Below, piece by piece: positions 51,601-59,755 of a stretch of 64,000 nt of DNA (position 1 is its first letter; every line of letters starts with the position of its first letter). This DNA comes from Brevibacillus porteri (GTDB lineage Bacteria > Bacillota > Bacilli > Brevibacillales > Brevibacillaceae). Location of the stretch: contig NZ_PXZO01000018.1 in the NCBI RefSeq assembly GCF_003013475.1, positions 25,025-89,024 on the forward strand, written 5' to 3'. The notes under the pieces are model-generated. The model searched no databases, was not told the origin of the DNA, and saw nothing but the letters and a program-made list of their open reading frames with translations. The position numbers and the translations under genes are program-made.

Positions 51601-53250
51601 ATGAACGAAACACAAGACTTGGTTCAACAATTCACAGAGAAGACCATGGCAGAAGCCATTTTTAAGCTGCGTGACATTACATGGCTCAAAGCACAAGGAC
51701 ATGACCGACTACGCCAACAATTCACTCATACGCATATTTTGCTGGTAATAACCGGGGGACGAGGGCGCCTGCGACTGGAGAACGAGGAGTACCAATTGCG
51801 GCAGGACGCGATTTATGTATGTCCTCCTATGCTTACGTTTGGCATCGTCCCTGATTCGGCTGATCATTTGGAGATGTACATGCTTCGTTTTGATGTCTTT
51901 ATGGAAACGAGAGACAGACATCGGCGCTTCCAAGCTCTTCGGGAAAAGGATCTGTTTCCTTTTCGGGGAGAGATCTCTGTCCAATCGGCAGGGCAGCTGC
52001 CTGTCTATTGTGATTTGATCCAGAATCTATGGAAGCAGGAGACGGCACTCGAGCGTTTTCGAGGTCAACACACTTTTCAAGAGCTATGGTACCACATCGT
52101 CAAGCATGCTCACTTCTCGACAACAGATTCTGGAATGGCGCTGGAGCGGGCACGCGCACATATGGAAGAGCATTACTCGGAAAATGTGACGATAGAACAG
52201 TTGGCTCGCATCGCAGAGGTGAGTCCAAAATATTTCGTCGATCTGTTCAAAAAAACGTATGGCATCTCAGCTATGGACTATTTGGCAGAGCTTCGCATCA
52301 GCCGGGCGAAGCAGATGATGGTGCAGTCGCATGCCAAGCTGCGCGATATCGCTCATCAAGTGGGCTACAATGACGAGTTTTACTTTAGCCGAAAATTCAA
52401 GAAAGCTGTCGGAGTTTCACCGACTCTCTATATGAAAAGCCGCCAACGAAAAATTGCAGCGTACGGCTCGACCGTTATCGGGCATTTGCTGGCTTTGAAA
52501 ATGATTCCTTACGCGGCGCCACTGCACCCGAAATGGACGGCTTACTATCATCACACCTATCGAAACGATATCCCGGTCCATCTGAGCGCGTTTCGAATTA
52601 ACCAAAATTGGAAAGCCAACATCGAAATGCTTCGCGATGCCAAGCCAGACGTCATCATTGGCTTGGACGAGACGAGTTTGCAGGAACAGAAGCATCTGGA
52701 CGAGATTGCGCCCACTTTGTATGTACCTTTTGAAGAGCAGGGGTGGAAAGAACAACTGCAGCTTATGGCAGACTTTTTGGGTGAGTCCGTGGAAGCGCAT
52801 CATTGGCTTTGCGAGTATGAGAAAAAGGTGAAGAGGGCCCGAGCAAAGCTTCAACATGCTCTGGGCGATGAAACGGTGCTCATCGTGCGGATTTTGAAAA
52901 ACCAGCTCTATGTCCACTGCAATCGCAGTATGAATGAAGTGTTTTATCAAGATCTGCAAGTCAAATCTGCTTTTGTCTCGGAACAGAACGAGTACGACCA
53001 GCTTGTGACCGTACAGGAATTAACTGCACTCGCGCCAGATCGCTTGCTGCTGTTGGTTTGCCAAGAGGCTGAAACGTTGGCATGCTTCCAAGCCTTGAAA
53101 GCATCGGGACCATGGCAAGAGATCGAAGCAGTCCGCAACAATCGGGCGCATGTCATTATGTCGGACCCTTGGCGTGAATACTCGGCAACGGCTCATGAAC
53201 GGATCGTGGAAGAGAGTGTGAGATTGTTTTCAGGAGATCGTCCATGTTGA
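51601..53250 (+). CDS. btr: AraC regulator fused to a siderophore-binding-like domain (Btr-like)
   Basis: 549 residues. An N-terminal cupin-like part is followed by an AraC double HTH at about 180-285 (ENVTIEQLARIAEVSPKYFVDLFKKTYGIS, KLRDIAHQVGYNDEFYFSRKFKKAVGVSP). The C-terminal half (about 300-549) resembles a periplasmic binding protein, with KPDVIIGLDE. B. subtilis Btr has the same order and activates the feu uptake operon when it binds bacillibactin. A Fur box precedes the gene and the feu-like operon follows 112 bases later. Confidence 0.88.
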   Translation: MNETQDLVQQFTEKTMAEAIFKLRDITWLKAQGHDRLRQQFTHTHILLVITGGRGRLRLENEEYQLRQDAIYVCPPMLTFGIVPDSADHLEMYMLRFDVFMETRDRHRRFQALREKDLFPFRGEISVQSAGQLPVYCDLIQNLWKQETALERFRGQHTFQELWYHIVKHAHFSTTDSGMALERARAHMEEHYSENVTIEQLARIAEVSPKYFVDLFKKTYGISAMDYLAELRISRAKQMMVQSHAKLRDIAHQVGYNDEFYFSRKFKKAVGVSPTLYMKSRQRKIAAYGSTVIGHLLALKMIPYAAPLHPKWTAYYHHTYRNDIPVHLSAFRINQNWKANIEMLRDAKPDVIIGLDETSLQEQKHLDEIAPTLYVPFEEQGWKEQLQLMADFLGESVEAHHWLCEYEKKVKRARAKLQHALGDETVLIVRILKNQLYVHCNRSMNEVFYQDLQVKSAFVSEQNEYDQLVTVQELTALAPDRLLLLVCQEAETLACFQALKASGPWQEIEAVRNNRAHVIMSDPWREYSATAHERIVEESVRLFSGDRPC

Positions 53251-53289
53251 TTCTGGATTTCGTCCATGGTCGGGCATGAGTGGATGCAT

Positions 53290-53316
53290 TATAATCACGA
53301 ATGATAATCGTTATCA
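53290..53316 (+). promoter_or_regulatory. -10 box and Fur box of the siderophore uptake operon
   Basis: TATAAT (53290-53295) precedes TGATAAT-C-GTTATCA (53302-53316), 13 of 14 arm positions matching the Fur consensus. The -35 region is poor, which fits activation by the Btr-like protein. Confidence 0.8.
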
Positions 53317-53362
53317 CTCATGTGGAGTGAAACCTTACATTTCTGAGAGGGGTCTTTCAAGA

Positions 53363-54367
53363 ATGAAAAAGATATACCTAGGCTTGAGCATTGCAGCGTT
53401 GACATTGGCTCTGACTGCGTGCGGCGGAGGAAAAGAAGCAGCGAATAACACGACTGCACCTACCGCAGCACCTGCGACAACAGCTACAGCAGAAAAGCCG
53501 GCCGATGATGCCAATAAAGCAGAGACTCGCACGATTAAATATTTAGATAAAGAATACACCGTCCCTAGCAAAACAGAGCGGATCGCCATTGTAGGCAGCA
53601 TGGAGTCCATGGAAGATTCACTTGTGCTGAACGTAAACCCGGTAGGCGCGATTTCTGTAGGCGGCAAATTCCCAGAGATGTTTGCACCGATTACAGGCGA
53701 AGCCACATCCATCGGGGAAAAAATCCAACCGAACCTGGAAACCATCCTGTCCTTGAAGCCGGACGTGATCTTGGGCAGTAGCAAATTTCCACCAGAAATG
53801 GCTGAGAAGCTGAACAAGATTGCTCCTACTTTCCCCGTTTCTCACATTTCAACGAATTGGGAAGCGAATCTGCAATTGTTGGGTGAATTGACTGGCAAGC
53901 AAGCTGAGGCAGAGAAAGCACTCAATGAATATAAATCAGGGATTGAAGCGGCAAAAGCAAAATTGGGAGACAGCGTGAAGGATAAAAAAGTATTGGTGAT
54001 TCGTCTGCGCCAAGGAAACATCAACATCTATCCAGAGAAGGTGTTCTTCAACCCAGCTCTGTACGCAGACCTTGGCTTGACTGCACCTGAAGAAGTAAAA
54101 GCGGCGAAGGCACAAGAAATTATCTCCATGGAGAAATTCAGCCAGATCAACCCGGACTACCTGTTCATCCAATTCTCTCCAGACGAGAATAAAGACAAGC
54201 CGAACGTATTGGAAGATTTGCAGAACAACCCGATTTGGAAGAGCGTGAATGCAGTGAAAAACGGCAAAGTTTACGTAAACGTAGTTGATCCTCTCGCACA
54301 AGGCGGTACTGCTTGGAGCAAAACACAATTCCTGAAGGCGGCTGTTGAAAAATTGTCTGCCAAGTAA
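53363..54367 (+). CDS. feuA: Siderophore-binding lipoprotein (FeuA-like)
   Basis: 334 residues. The lipobox is LALTACGG, with the lipidated Cys at residue 20. A flexible Ala/Thr linker follows, then a class III binding-protein fold with ERIAIVGSMESME and LKPDVILGSSKFPPEMAEKLNKIAPTF. It would present an iron(III) siderophore, probably of catecholate type, to the permease. ATG 53363 is taken as start rather than the GTG at 53276, which would put 29 residues before the signal peptide. Confidence 0.87.
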   Translation: MKKIYLGLSIAALTLALTACGGGKEAANNTTAPTAAPATTATAEKPADDANKAETRTIKYLDKEYTVPSKTERIAIVGSMESMEDSLVLNVNPVGAISVGGKFPEMFAPITGEATSIGEKIQPNLETILSLKPDVILGSSKFPPEMAEKLNKIAPTFPVSHISTNWEANLQLLGELTGKQAEAEKALNEYKSGIEAAKAKLGDSVKDKKVLVIRLRQGNINIYPEKVFFNPALYADLGLTAPEEVKAAKAQEIISMEKFSQINPDYLFIQFSPDENKDKPNVLEDLQNNPIWKSVNAVKNGKVYVNVVDPLAQGGTAWSKTQFLKAAVEKLSAK

Positions 54368-54386
54368 AAGTGGGCGAGGGTAGGCT

Positions 54387-55394
54387 ATGCAATCCAAAAA
54401 AGCAACTTCCATGATCATACTAGCTGTTTCGCCATTGGTGATCCTGCTTACAATCTTGCTCTCCATTCATTACGGAGCCAAGTCGATTGATGCCGGGACC
54501 ATTTATCAAGCTCTCTTTGCCTTTGATGAAGGGAATGTGGATCATCAAATTGTCATGCACTCTCGCTTGCCGAGGGTTTTGGGCGCACTCATGATCGGAG
54601 CATTTCTGGCGATATCTGGAGCGTTGATGCAGGGGATGACGAGGAATTACCTCGCGTCCCCCTCTATTATGGGCGTGTCTGACGGTTCGGTCTTTGCCGT
54701 TACGCTGTGCATGGTTTTCCTTCCATCCGCTACGAGTGTCACGATGATTACCATGTCCTTGATCGGTTCAGCATTTGCGGTGGCGATGGTTCTCGCTTTT
54801 TCCCGACTGTTGCCAAACGGCTTGACACCCGTGGGTATGGCGGTCATCGGCACGATTACGGGTACCTTTTTGAGCAGCATTTCAGCTGCGATTTCTACTT
54901 ATTTTCAAGTCTCGCAAAACGTCAGCTTCTGGTACAATGCTAGGCTGCATCTCTTGGAGCCGGGCCTGGTGAAGCTAGCAGTTCCTTTTGCCATCGTCGG
55001 TATTATCCTCGCAATTCTTTTGTCCAAATCGATTACGATCTTATCCTTGGGCGACGAAGTATCTCGCGGTCTCGGACAGAGAACGGTGATGGTCAAAGTG
55101 CTGGCAACGACTGCTGTTGTCATTCTGACGGGTATTTCTGTTGCGTTGGCAGGAAAAATCGCTTTTGTCGGGCTGATTATTCCGCATATTACCCGCTTTT
55201 TGGTAGGTCTCGATTATCGATGGATCATTCCATGTGCAGGTTTATTGGGCGGTATTTTCCTCGCCTTGTCTGACGTTCTCAGCCGATTTATGAACAGTCC
55301 GTTTGAGACCCCAATCGGTGTGGTGACGGCATTTATTGGCGTTCCGTTCTTCCTCTATTTGATTTACAAGAGAGGAGGGGGAAAGCATGCCTAA
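54387..55394 (+). CDS. feuB: Iron-siderophore ABC permease (FeuB-like, FecCD family)
   Basis: 335 residues, about nine to ten TM helices. HSRLPRVLGALMIGAFLAISGALMQGMTRNYLASPSIMGVSDGSVFA is the FecCD signature, and KIAFVGLIIPHITRFLVGLDYRW is the cytoplasmic coupling region. It pairs with the next protein. They overlap by eight bases. Confidence 0.9.
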   Translation: MQSKKATSMIILAVSPLVILLTILLSIHYGAKSIDAGTIYQALFAFDEGNVDHQIVMHSRLPRVLGALMIGAFLAISGALMQGMTRNYLASPSIMGVSDGSVFAVTLCMVFLPSATSVTMITMSLIGSAFAVAMVLAFSRLLPNGLTPVGMAVIGTITGTFLSSISAAISTYFQVSQNVSFWYNARLHLLEPGLVKLAVPFAIVGIILAILLSKSITILSLGDEVSRGLGQRTVMVKVLATTAVVILTGISVALAGKIAFVGLIIPHITRFLVGLDYRWIIPCAGLLGGIFLALSDVLSRFMNSPFETPIGVVTAFIGVPFFLYLIYKRGGGKHA

Positions 55395-56406
55395 TCAAAA
55401 AGGTAAATTTCGTTTGCTGTTTCTCGTCAACATCGCCTTGATTTTGCTGGCGATTTATACCAGCCTGACCAACGGTGTATTTGACATGACGGTTTTGGAT
55501 GTCATCCGTACGTTATTGCGTATTGATCCTGTAGCGGAATACGATTTGGTTATTTTCGATTTCCGCCTGCCGCGGATTGTTATTGCGGCGTTAGTCGGCT
55601 TTGGCTTAGGGGTCGCTGGTACCGTCATTCAGGGGATCACCCGTAACGGGCTGGCTGATCCGGGGATTTTGGGTATTAACGCAGGGGCAGGAGCCGCTAT
55701 CGTCGCCTTTATGTTTTTCTTCGGTGGACAATTCATGGATGCGAGCTGGTATTCCATCATCGCCATGCCTTTGTTCGGTTTGACAGGCGGATTGCTTGCG
55801 GCTGGACTGATTTATCTATTTGCTTGGCGTAACGGAGCGCTTGACCCACAACGACTGATTCTGGTGGGGATCGCCATTGGCTCCGGATTGGGTGCCGTGT
55901 CACTGTATCTCTCGTTAAAAATGAATCCCAACGATTTTGAAATGGCAACCGTATGGCTCTCGGGAAGTATCTGGAGTGCCAACTGGACGCATATTGCTGG
56001 GATGCTGCCATGGCTAGTCATACTCATTCCTGTTTTGATGCGCAAGGTGTATATTCTCGATTTGCTTCAACTGAGTGAGGAGTCCGTCAAGAATCTGGGT
56101 GTGTCCGTGGAAAAGGAGCGCAATATTCTCCTGCTGTCGAGTATCGGGATCGTGAGCGCGTGTGTCTCGGTTTCGGGAGGCATCGGATTCGTCGGCTTGA
56201 TGGCACCACATATTGCGAAGCGTTTGACGGGAATCCAGCACAGGTATGTTCTTCCCTTGTCAGGGACAATCGGGATGCTTATGGTCGTGGTAGCTGACTT
56301 TATCGGCAAAACTGTGTTCACACCCATTGAACTGCCAGTGGGTATCGTCATTTCGATCATCGGTGTACCGTATTTCTTCTATCTTCTGAGTAGAAGAAAA
56401 AAATAA
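55387..56406 (+). CDS. feuC: Iron-siderophore ABC permease (FeuC-like, FecCD family)
   Basis: 339 residues. FDFRLPRIVIAALVGFGLGVAGTVIQGITRNGLADPGILGINAGAGAAI and GGIGFVGLMAPHIAKRLTGIQHRYVLP are family blocks. GGAGGGGG precedes the ATG. No ATPase gene lies in the operon, as in B. subtilis feu, where a separate ATPase (YusV) serves. Confidence 0.9.
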   Translation: MPNQKGKFRLLFLVNIALILLAIYTSLTNGVFDMTVLDVIRTLLRIDPVAEYDLVIFDFRLPRIVIAALVGFGLGVAGTVIQGITRNGLADPGILGINAGAGAAIVAFMFFFGGQFMDASWYSIIAMPLFGLTGGLLAAGLIYLFAWRNGALDPQRLILVGIAIGSGLGAVSLYLSLKMNPNDFEMATVWLSGSIWSANWTHIAGMLPWLVILIPVLMRKVYILDLLQLSEESVKNLGVSVEKERNILLLSSIGIVSACVSVSGGIGFVGLMAPHIAKRLTGIQHRYVLPLSGTIGMLMVVVADFIGKTVFTPIELPVGIVISIIGVPYFFYLLSRRKK

Positions 56407-56424
56407 AGAAGGGACGTGCAAATT

Positions 56425-57756
56425 GTGAAGGGACAATTGTTTGCAGAAGTATGCCATCACCGAGCATTGCTCGTATATTTGCCGCCATCCTATAACAAGA
56501 GTACGTCCCGTTTTCCCGTCATGTATGTCCATGATGGCGGTGACTTATTTGATCCGGCGTTTAGTACCGCAATCGATGTAATCGAAGATAAGTTTGCAGA
56601 GGGAAAAATTCCTGAGCTGATTCTCGTCGGCATCCAACCAGGAAACCGCAGGGATGACTATACGCCTTGGTTCTCCAAAGCAATCTCGCCTGAGCGTAAC
56701 ATTGATTTTGGCGGACAAGGAGATGCGTATCTTTCTTACGTCGCCAATGAATGTAAGACGTATATCGACAGCAAGTACAGGACAGACCCTAGGCCGGAAA
56801 AAACAGGGATCATCGGATTTTCGCTTGGTGGCTTGATCTCGATGTACGCTGCGCATCAATATCCGGACGTTTTTACGAAAATCGGCAGCATTTCGGGATC
56901 GTATTGGTATGAAGGCATGGTTTCGTTTATGCGGGAAAAGAAAATGTACCGTCCCGGACTGCGCATCTACATGGATGTTGGCAGTAAGGAAGGCGCTAAA
57001 AAACAAAACATCCAGAAACAAATGGTCCCGCTGACAAAAGAAGCGCATCAGATATTGGCTGATAGCGGCTTCGCAGCAGATCAGCTCGTCCTGCTCATTG
57101 ACGAAGGGGCGGATCATTTGAGTGAATGTGCAAACGCCAGATTTCCGGGGGCGTTGCAATGGCTCTGGAATGAGAAGGAGGAAACAGAAATGGAACTGGC
57201 CAAATTGATTAGAGAGCGTCGCTCGATTCATCGCTTTACAGATCGTGAGGTAGACCCTGCGTTGGTTACAGAGCTGATGGATACAGCCGTATGGGCGCCG
57301 AATTACCACATGACACAGCCGTGGCGCTTTATTGTGACGTACGGGGAAGGCAAGAGAAGAATCGCCGAGGCCGTGCGGATCATGAAGGAAAAGCGGGAGA
57401 TTGATCCTGCGAAAAAGAAAGAGGTCGGCGAGAAGTTTTACAATAAAATCATGGCGATTCCGATGCTGATGACGGTGATCATGGAAGAAAGTCCGAACTT
57501 GATTACGCGCCAAGACGATTTCGCTTCGACCAGTATTGTCATTCATAACTTTAGCTTGCTGGCGTGGGAAAAAGGCATCGGTCTGACGTGGGAGACGTAC
57601 CCATGGATTCACGAGCCGGAATTCCGTGAAGCGATGGGCATTCGACCAGGAGAAAAAGTGCTGGGGAACCTGCATATCGGTTATCCAGCCGCGGTCCCTG
57701 GCGCTCAGCCGCGAATTCCTGCCGCAGAGCGCATCACACTTGTCGACAAAGCATAG
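56425..57756 (+). CDS. Ferri-siderophore esterase fused to a nitroreductase
   Basis: 443 residues in one open frame. Residues 1 to about 253 form a BesA/YbbA-like esterase: LLVYLPPSYN, VMYVHDGGDLFDPA, GIIGFSLGGLISMYAAHQYPDVF with the nucleophile Ser, and DEGADHLSECANARFPGALQWLW with the His. From Met256 (57190) on it is a nitroreductase: LIRERRSIHRFTDREVDPALV, APNYHMTQPWRFIV, EKGIGLTWETYPWI. The esterase would cut the siderophore backbone and the flavoenzyme could reduce iron. GTG 56425 is preferred; GTG 56416 is possible. Confidence 0.85.
   Translation: MKGQLFAEVCHHRALLVYLPPSYNKSTSRFPVMYVHDGGDLFDPAFSTAIDVIEDKFAEGKIPELILVGIQPGNRRDDYTPWFSKAISPERNIDFGGQGDAYLSYVANECKTYIDSKYRTDPRPEKTGIIGFSLGGLISMYAAHQYPDVFTKIGSISGSYWYEGMVSFMREKKMYRPGLRIYMDVGSKEGAKKQNIQKQMVPLTKEAHQILADSGFAADQLVLLIDEGADHLSECANARFPGALQWLWNEKEETEMELAKLIRERRSIHRFTDREVDPALVTELMDTAVWAPNYHMTQPWRFIVTYGEGKRRIAEAVRIMKEKREIDPAKKKEVGEKFYNKIMAIPMLMTVIMEESPNLITRQDDFASTSIVIHNFSLLAWEKGIGLTWETYPWIHEPEFREAMGIRPGEKVLGNLHIGYPAAVPGAQPRIPAAERITLVDKA
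57175..57192 (+). promoter_or_regulatory. Internal Shine-Dalgarno and ATG within the fusion
   Basis: AAGGAGG (57175-57181) lies 8 nt before an in-frame ATG (57190-57192) exactly at the start of the nitroreductase domain. A separate nitroreductase of 188 residues could be made as well as the full fusion. Confidence 0.6.
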
Positions 57757-57803
57757 GACAAGATCAAGTGAATTTTTCTTGTCACAGAATTACTTTTTGT
57801 GGT

Positions 57804-57831
57804 ACCCTTGGGTCATTCTACAAGAAAGGGT
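57804..57831 (+). terminator. Weak hairpin after the siderophore operon
   Basis: ACCCTT (57804-57809) pairs with AAGGGT (57826-57831). A GACAAG/CTTGTC pair (57757-57762 and 57778-57783) precedes it. Neither is followed by a T run, so termination is uncertain. Confidence 0.3.
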
Positions 57832-57912
57832 GACCATTAAGCCAATGATCTGCTAACTCCTATTTCCGCAAAACCAATCGGATAAAACGATGCGTTTTTG
57901 GATAGGGGTAGT

Positions 57913-57939
57913 ATGTGCATATTGGCGAATAGATGGTAG
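57913..57939 (+). CDS. Leader peptide MCILANRW upstream of the MFS gene
   Basis: ATG 57913 follows AGGGGT and the eight-codon frame ends with TAG. It lies 95 bases before the MFS start. Its codons 57914-57924 can pair with TAATATGCGTA (57984-57994), just before the terminator stem, over 11 positions including wobbles. Peptides of this size are known in attenuators of antibiotic resistance genes. The sequence itself is not a known arrest motif. Confidence 0.5.
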   Translation: MCILANRW

Positions 57940-57993
57940 ATCCTTTTTAGACTCAACAAAGGGTTTCTATGTCTTTTTGACGATAATATGCGT

Positions 57994-58033
57994 AGCCTCC
58001 TGTCCAGATCGCAATGGATAAGGAGGCTTTTTT
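57994..58033 (+). promoter_or_regulatory. Terminator/Shine-Dalgarno-sequestering hairpin of the MFS gene
   Basis: AGCCTCCT (57994-58001) pairs perfectly with AGGAGGCT (58021-58028), followed by six T and the ATG at 58034. The AGGAGG in the second arm is the ribosome-binding site. So the hairpin can both stop transcription and hide the site. Confidence 0.75.
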
Positions 58034-59260
58034 ATGTCAAATGTTTTGAAAAACCGCTATGTCAGGGCTATTTTGTTATCAGCATTTCTGCTGCAAATCG
58101 GAGTATGGGTGCGCAACATGGCGATTCTGCTCTTTGTGATGGATCATACAGGAGGAGATCCGTTCGCGGTATCCATGATTTCTGTGGCAGAGTATGCGCC
58201 AATCTTTCTGTTTTCCTTTCTTGCTGGTACGTTTGCTGATCGCTGGCAACCGAGAAAAACGATGGTCTGGTGTGAGGTGCTGAGTGCTCTATCGGTTGTC
58301 GGAGTGCTGCTTACCTTCGTTTACGGCTCGTGGAAGGCCATCTTTTTTGCCACACTCATTTCAGCCATTCTTTCTCAGTTTTCTCAACCGTCCGGAATGA
58401 AGCTGTTCAAGCTGCATGTACCTGGTGAACAACTTCAGGTAGGAATGTCAGCGTATCAGACTATTTTCGCGATCTTCATGGTATTTGGTCCGATTGTCGG
58501 TACGTTTGTGTTCCAGCAATGGGGGATGGAGGTAGCTATGGTCATCACTGCGGTTGCGTTTCTCTCTGCGGCCGGTGTCCTGTATTTGCTGCCGCCAGAT
58601 CGCGTCGAGAAAGAAGAGCAGCAAGAAACGGCACTGCTTGGGGAGATGGTCAGCGGGATTCGTTATGTGTTCTCCAGTCGCGTATTGTCAATGCTTGGCT
58701 TTTGCTTTTTGGCTGTGGGCTTCTCATTGGGAATGATTCAACCGCTTGGGATTTTTATCGTGACCGAACAACTGCAATTGCCAAAAGAAAGCTTGCAATG
58801 GTTAATTACCGCCCAAGGTGTGGGGATGATTGCTGGAGGGGCCATGACGATGGCAGCTGCCAAAACGATTCCGCCGCAAAAGTTATTGGTCATGGGACTT
58901 CTTGGAAATGCGGTCGCAGTAGCGATTTGCGGGATGTCCACGAATCTGTGGCTGACGCTTGTTGCCCAGTTCATCGCGGGATTGCTCTTGCCCTCCATTC
59001 AAATTGGGATCAACACTATGCTGCTTAAAAATACCGAGAGTACCTTTATCGGTCGGGTGAATGGAATACTGACCCCGTTGTTTACAGGCTCTATGGTCGT
59101 CATGATGAGTATTACGGGGGTATTGAAGCTGTATCTTCCGCTCGCAGTCATATACGGGATCGCTGCATTCCTGATGATCATTGGTCTCAGCTTTATTTTG
59201 CCGCTTTATCGTATGAGGGAAGGAAACGTGGTGCAAAGTACAGAACAGACTGGTATATAA
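58034..59260 (+). CDS. MFS efflux transporter (Mef/macrolide-exporter-like)
   Basis: 408 residues, about 12 TM helices. RNMAILLFVMDHTGGDPFAVSMISVAEYAPIFLFSFLAGTFADRWQPRKTM with the motif A GTFADRWQPR, and GPIVGTFVF in TM5, resemble the Mef-type MFS exporters. The substrate is probably an antibiotic, because it has a leader peptide and an attenuator. The substrate is inferred and not shown. The MmcQ-like gene follows 31 bases later. Confidence 0.82.
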   Translation: MSNVLKNRYVRAILLSAFLLQIGVWVRNMAILLFVMDHTGGDPFAVSMISVAEYAPIFLFSFLAGTFADRWQPRKTMVWCEVLSALSVVGVLLTFVYGSWKAIFFATLISAILSQFSQPSGMKLFKLHVPGEQLQVGMSAYQTIFAIFMVFGPIVGTFVFQQWGMEVAMVITAVAFLSAAGVLYLLPPDRVEKEEQQETALLGEMVSGIRYVFSSRVLSMLGFCFLAVGFSLGMIQPLGIFIVTEQLQLPKESLQWLITAQGVGMIAGGAMTMAAAKTIPPQKLLVMGLLGNAVAVAICGMSTNLWLTLVAQFIAGLLLPSIQIGINTMLLKNTESTFIGRVNGILTPLFTGSMVVMMSITGVLKLYLPLAVIYGIAAFLMIIGLSFILPLYRMREGNVVQSTEQTGI

Positions 59261-59291
59261 GCGTTTGGTAGCAAAGGGAGGCTTGGACCAG

Positions 59292-59675
59292 ATGGTGCAT
59301 GAACAGATTTCTTCTATAGAAGGTTTGAAGATGGTAGCTGCTGTTCGCGAGCTGGCGATGCGGTTGCCAGAAGTAACGGAGCAGGTAGACGCTTTTGGAC
59401 ATACATCGTTTCGCGTAAACGACAAGCCGTTTGTCATTTTGGGAGAGGGGGGCACTGAAGGCCCCTCCCTTTCTGTGAAGGTACTGAAGACGACCCAAGA
59501 GATTTTGCTTACGCAGGAGCATTTTTACAAGACACCGTACATTGGTCATCACGGCTGGGTTTCGATCCTGAACAAAAACGTGACTAGCTATGGTGAAATC
59601 GAGGATTACATACGGGAAGGCTATATGTGCGCGGCTCCCAAGCGATTGGTCAAGCAATTACAACACCTCCCCTGA
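59292..59675 (+). CDS. MmcQ/YjbR-family protein
   Basis: 127 residues. ELAMRLPEVTEQVDAFGHTSFRVNDKPFVIL and GHHGWVSILNKNVTSYGEIEDYIREGYMCAAPKRLVKQL are the family blocks. The small fold is thought to bind DNA or nucleotides; function is unknown. ATG 59292 has AAAGGGAGG at 10 nt. The upstream in-frame TTGs sit too close to that site. Confidence 0.82.
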   Translation: MVHEQISSIEGLKMVAAVRELAMRLPEVTEQVDAFGHTSFRVNDKPFVILGEGGTEGPSLSVKVLKTTQEILLTQEHFYKTPYIGHHGWVSILNKNVTSYGEIEDYIREGYMCAAPKRLVKQLQHLP

Positions 59676-59755
59676 TCGTTCCTGTATAATTTGGGCGTAA
59701 CGAGTAATGAGCGAACGTTCGATACAGCAGCATTCAGACAAAGGGGGAGCCGGTT

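Noticed and set aside
56545..57675. Long open frame antisense to the esterase-nitroreductase gene
   Set aside because: Both sense domains carry full catalytic motifs; the antisense frame has none.
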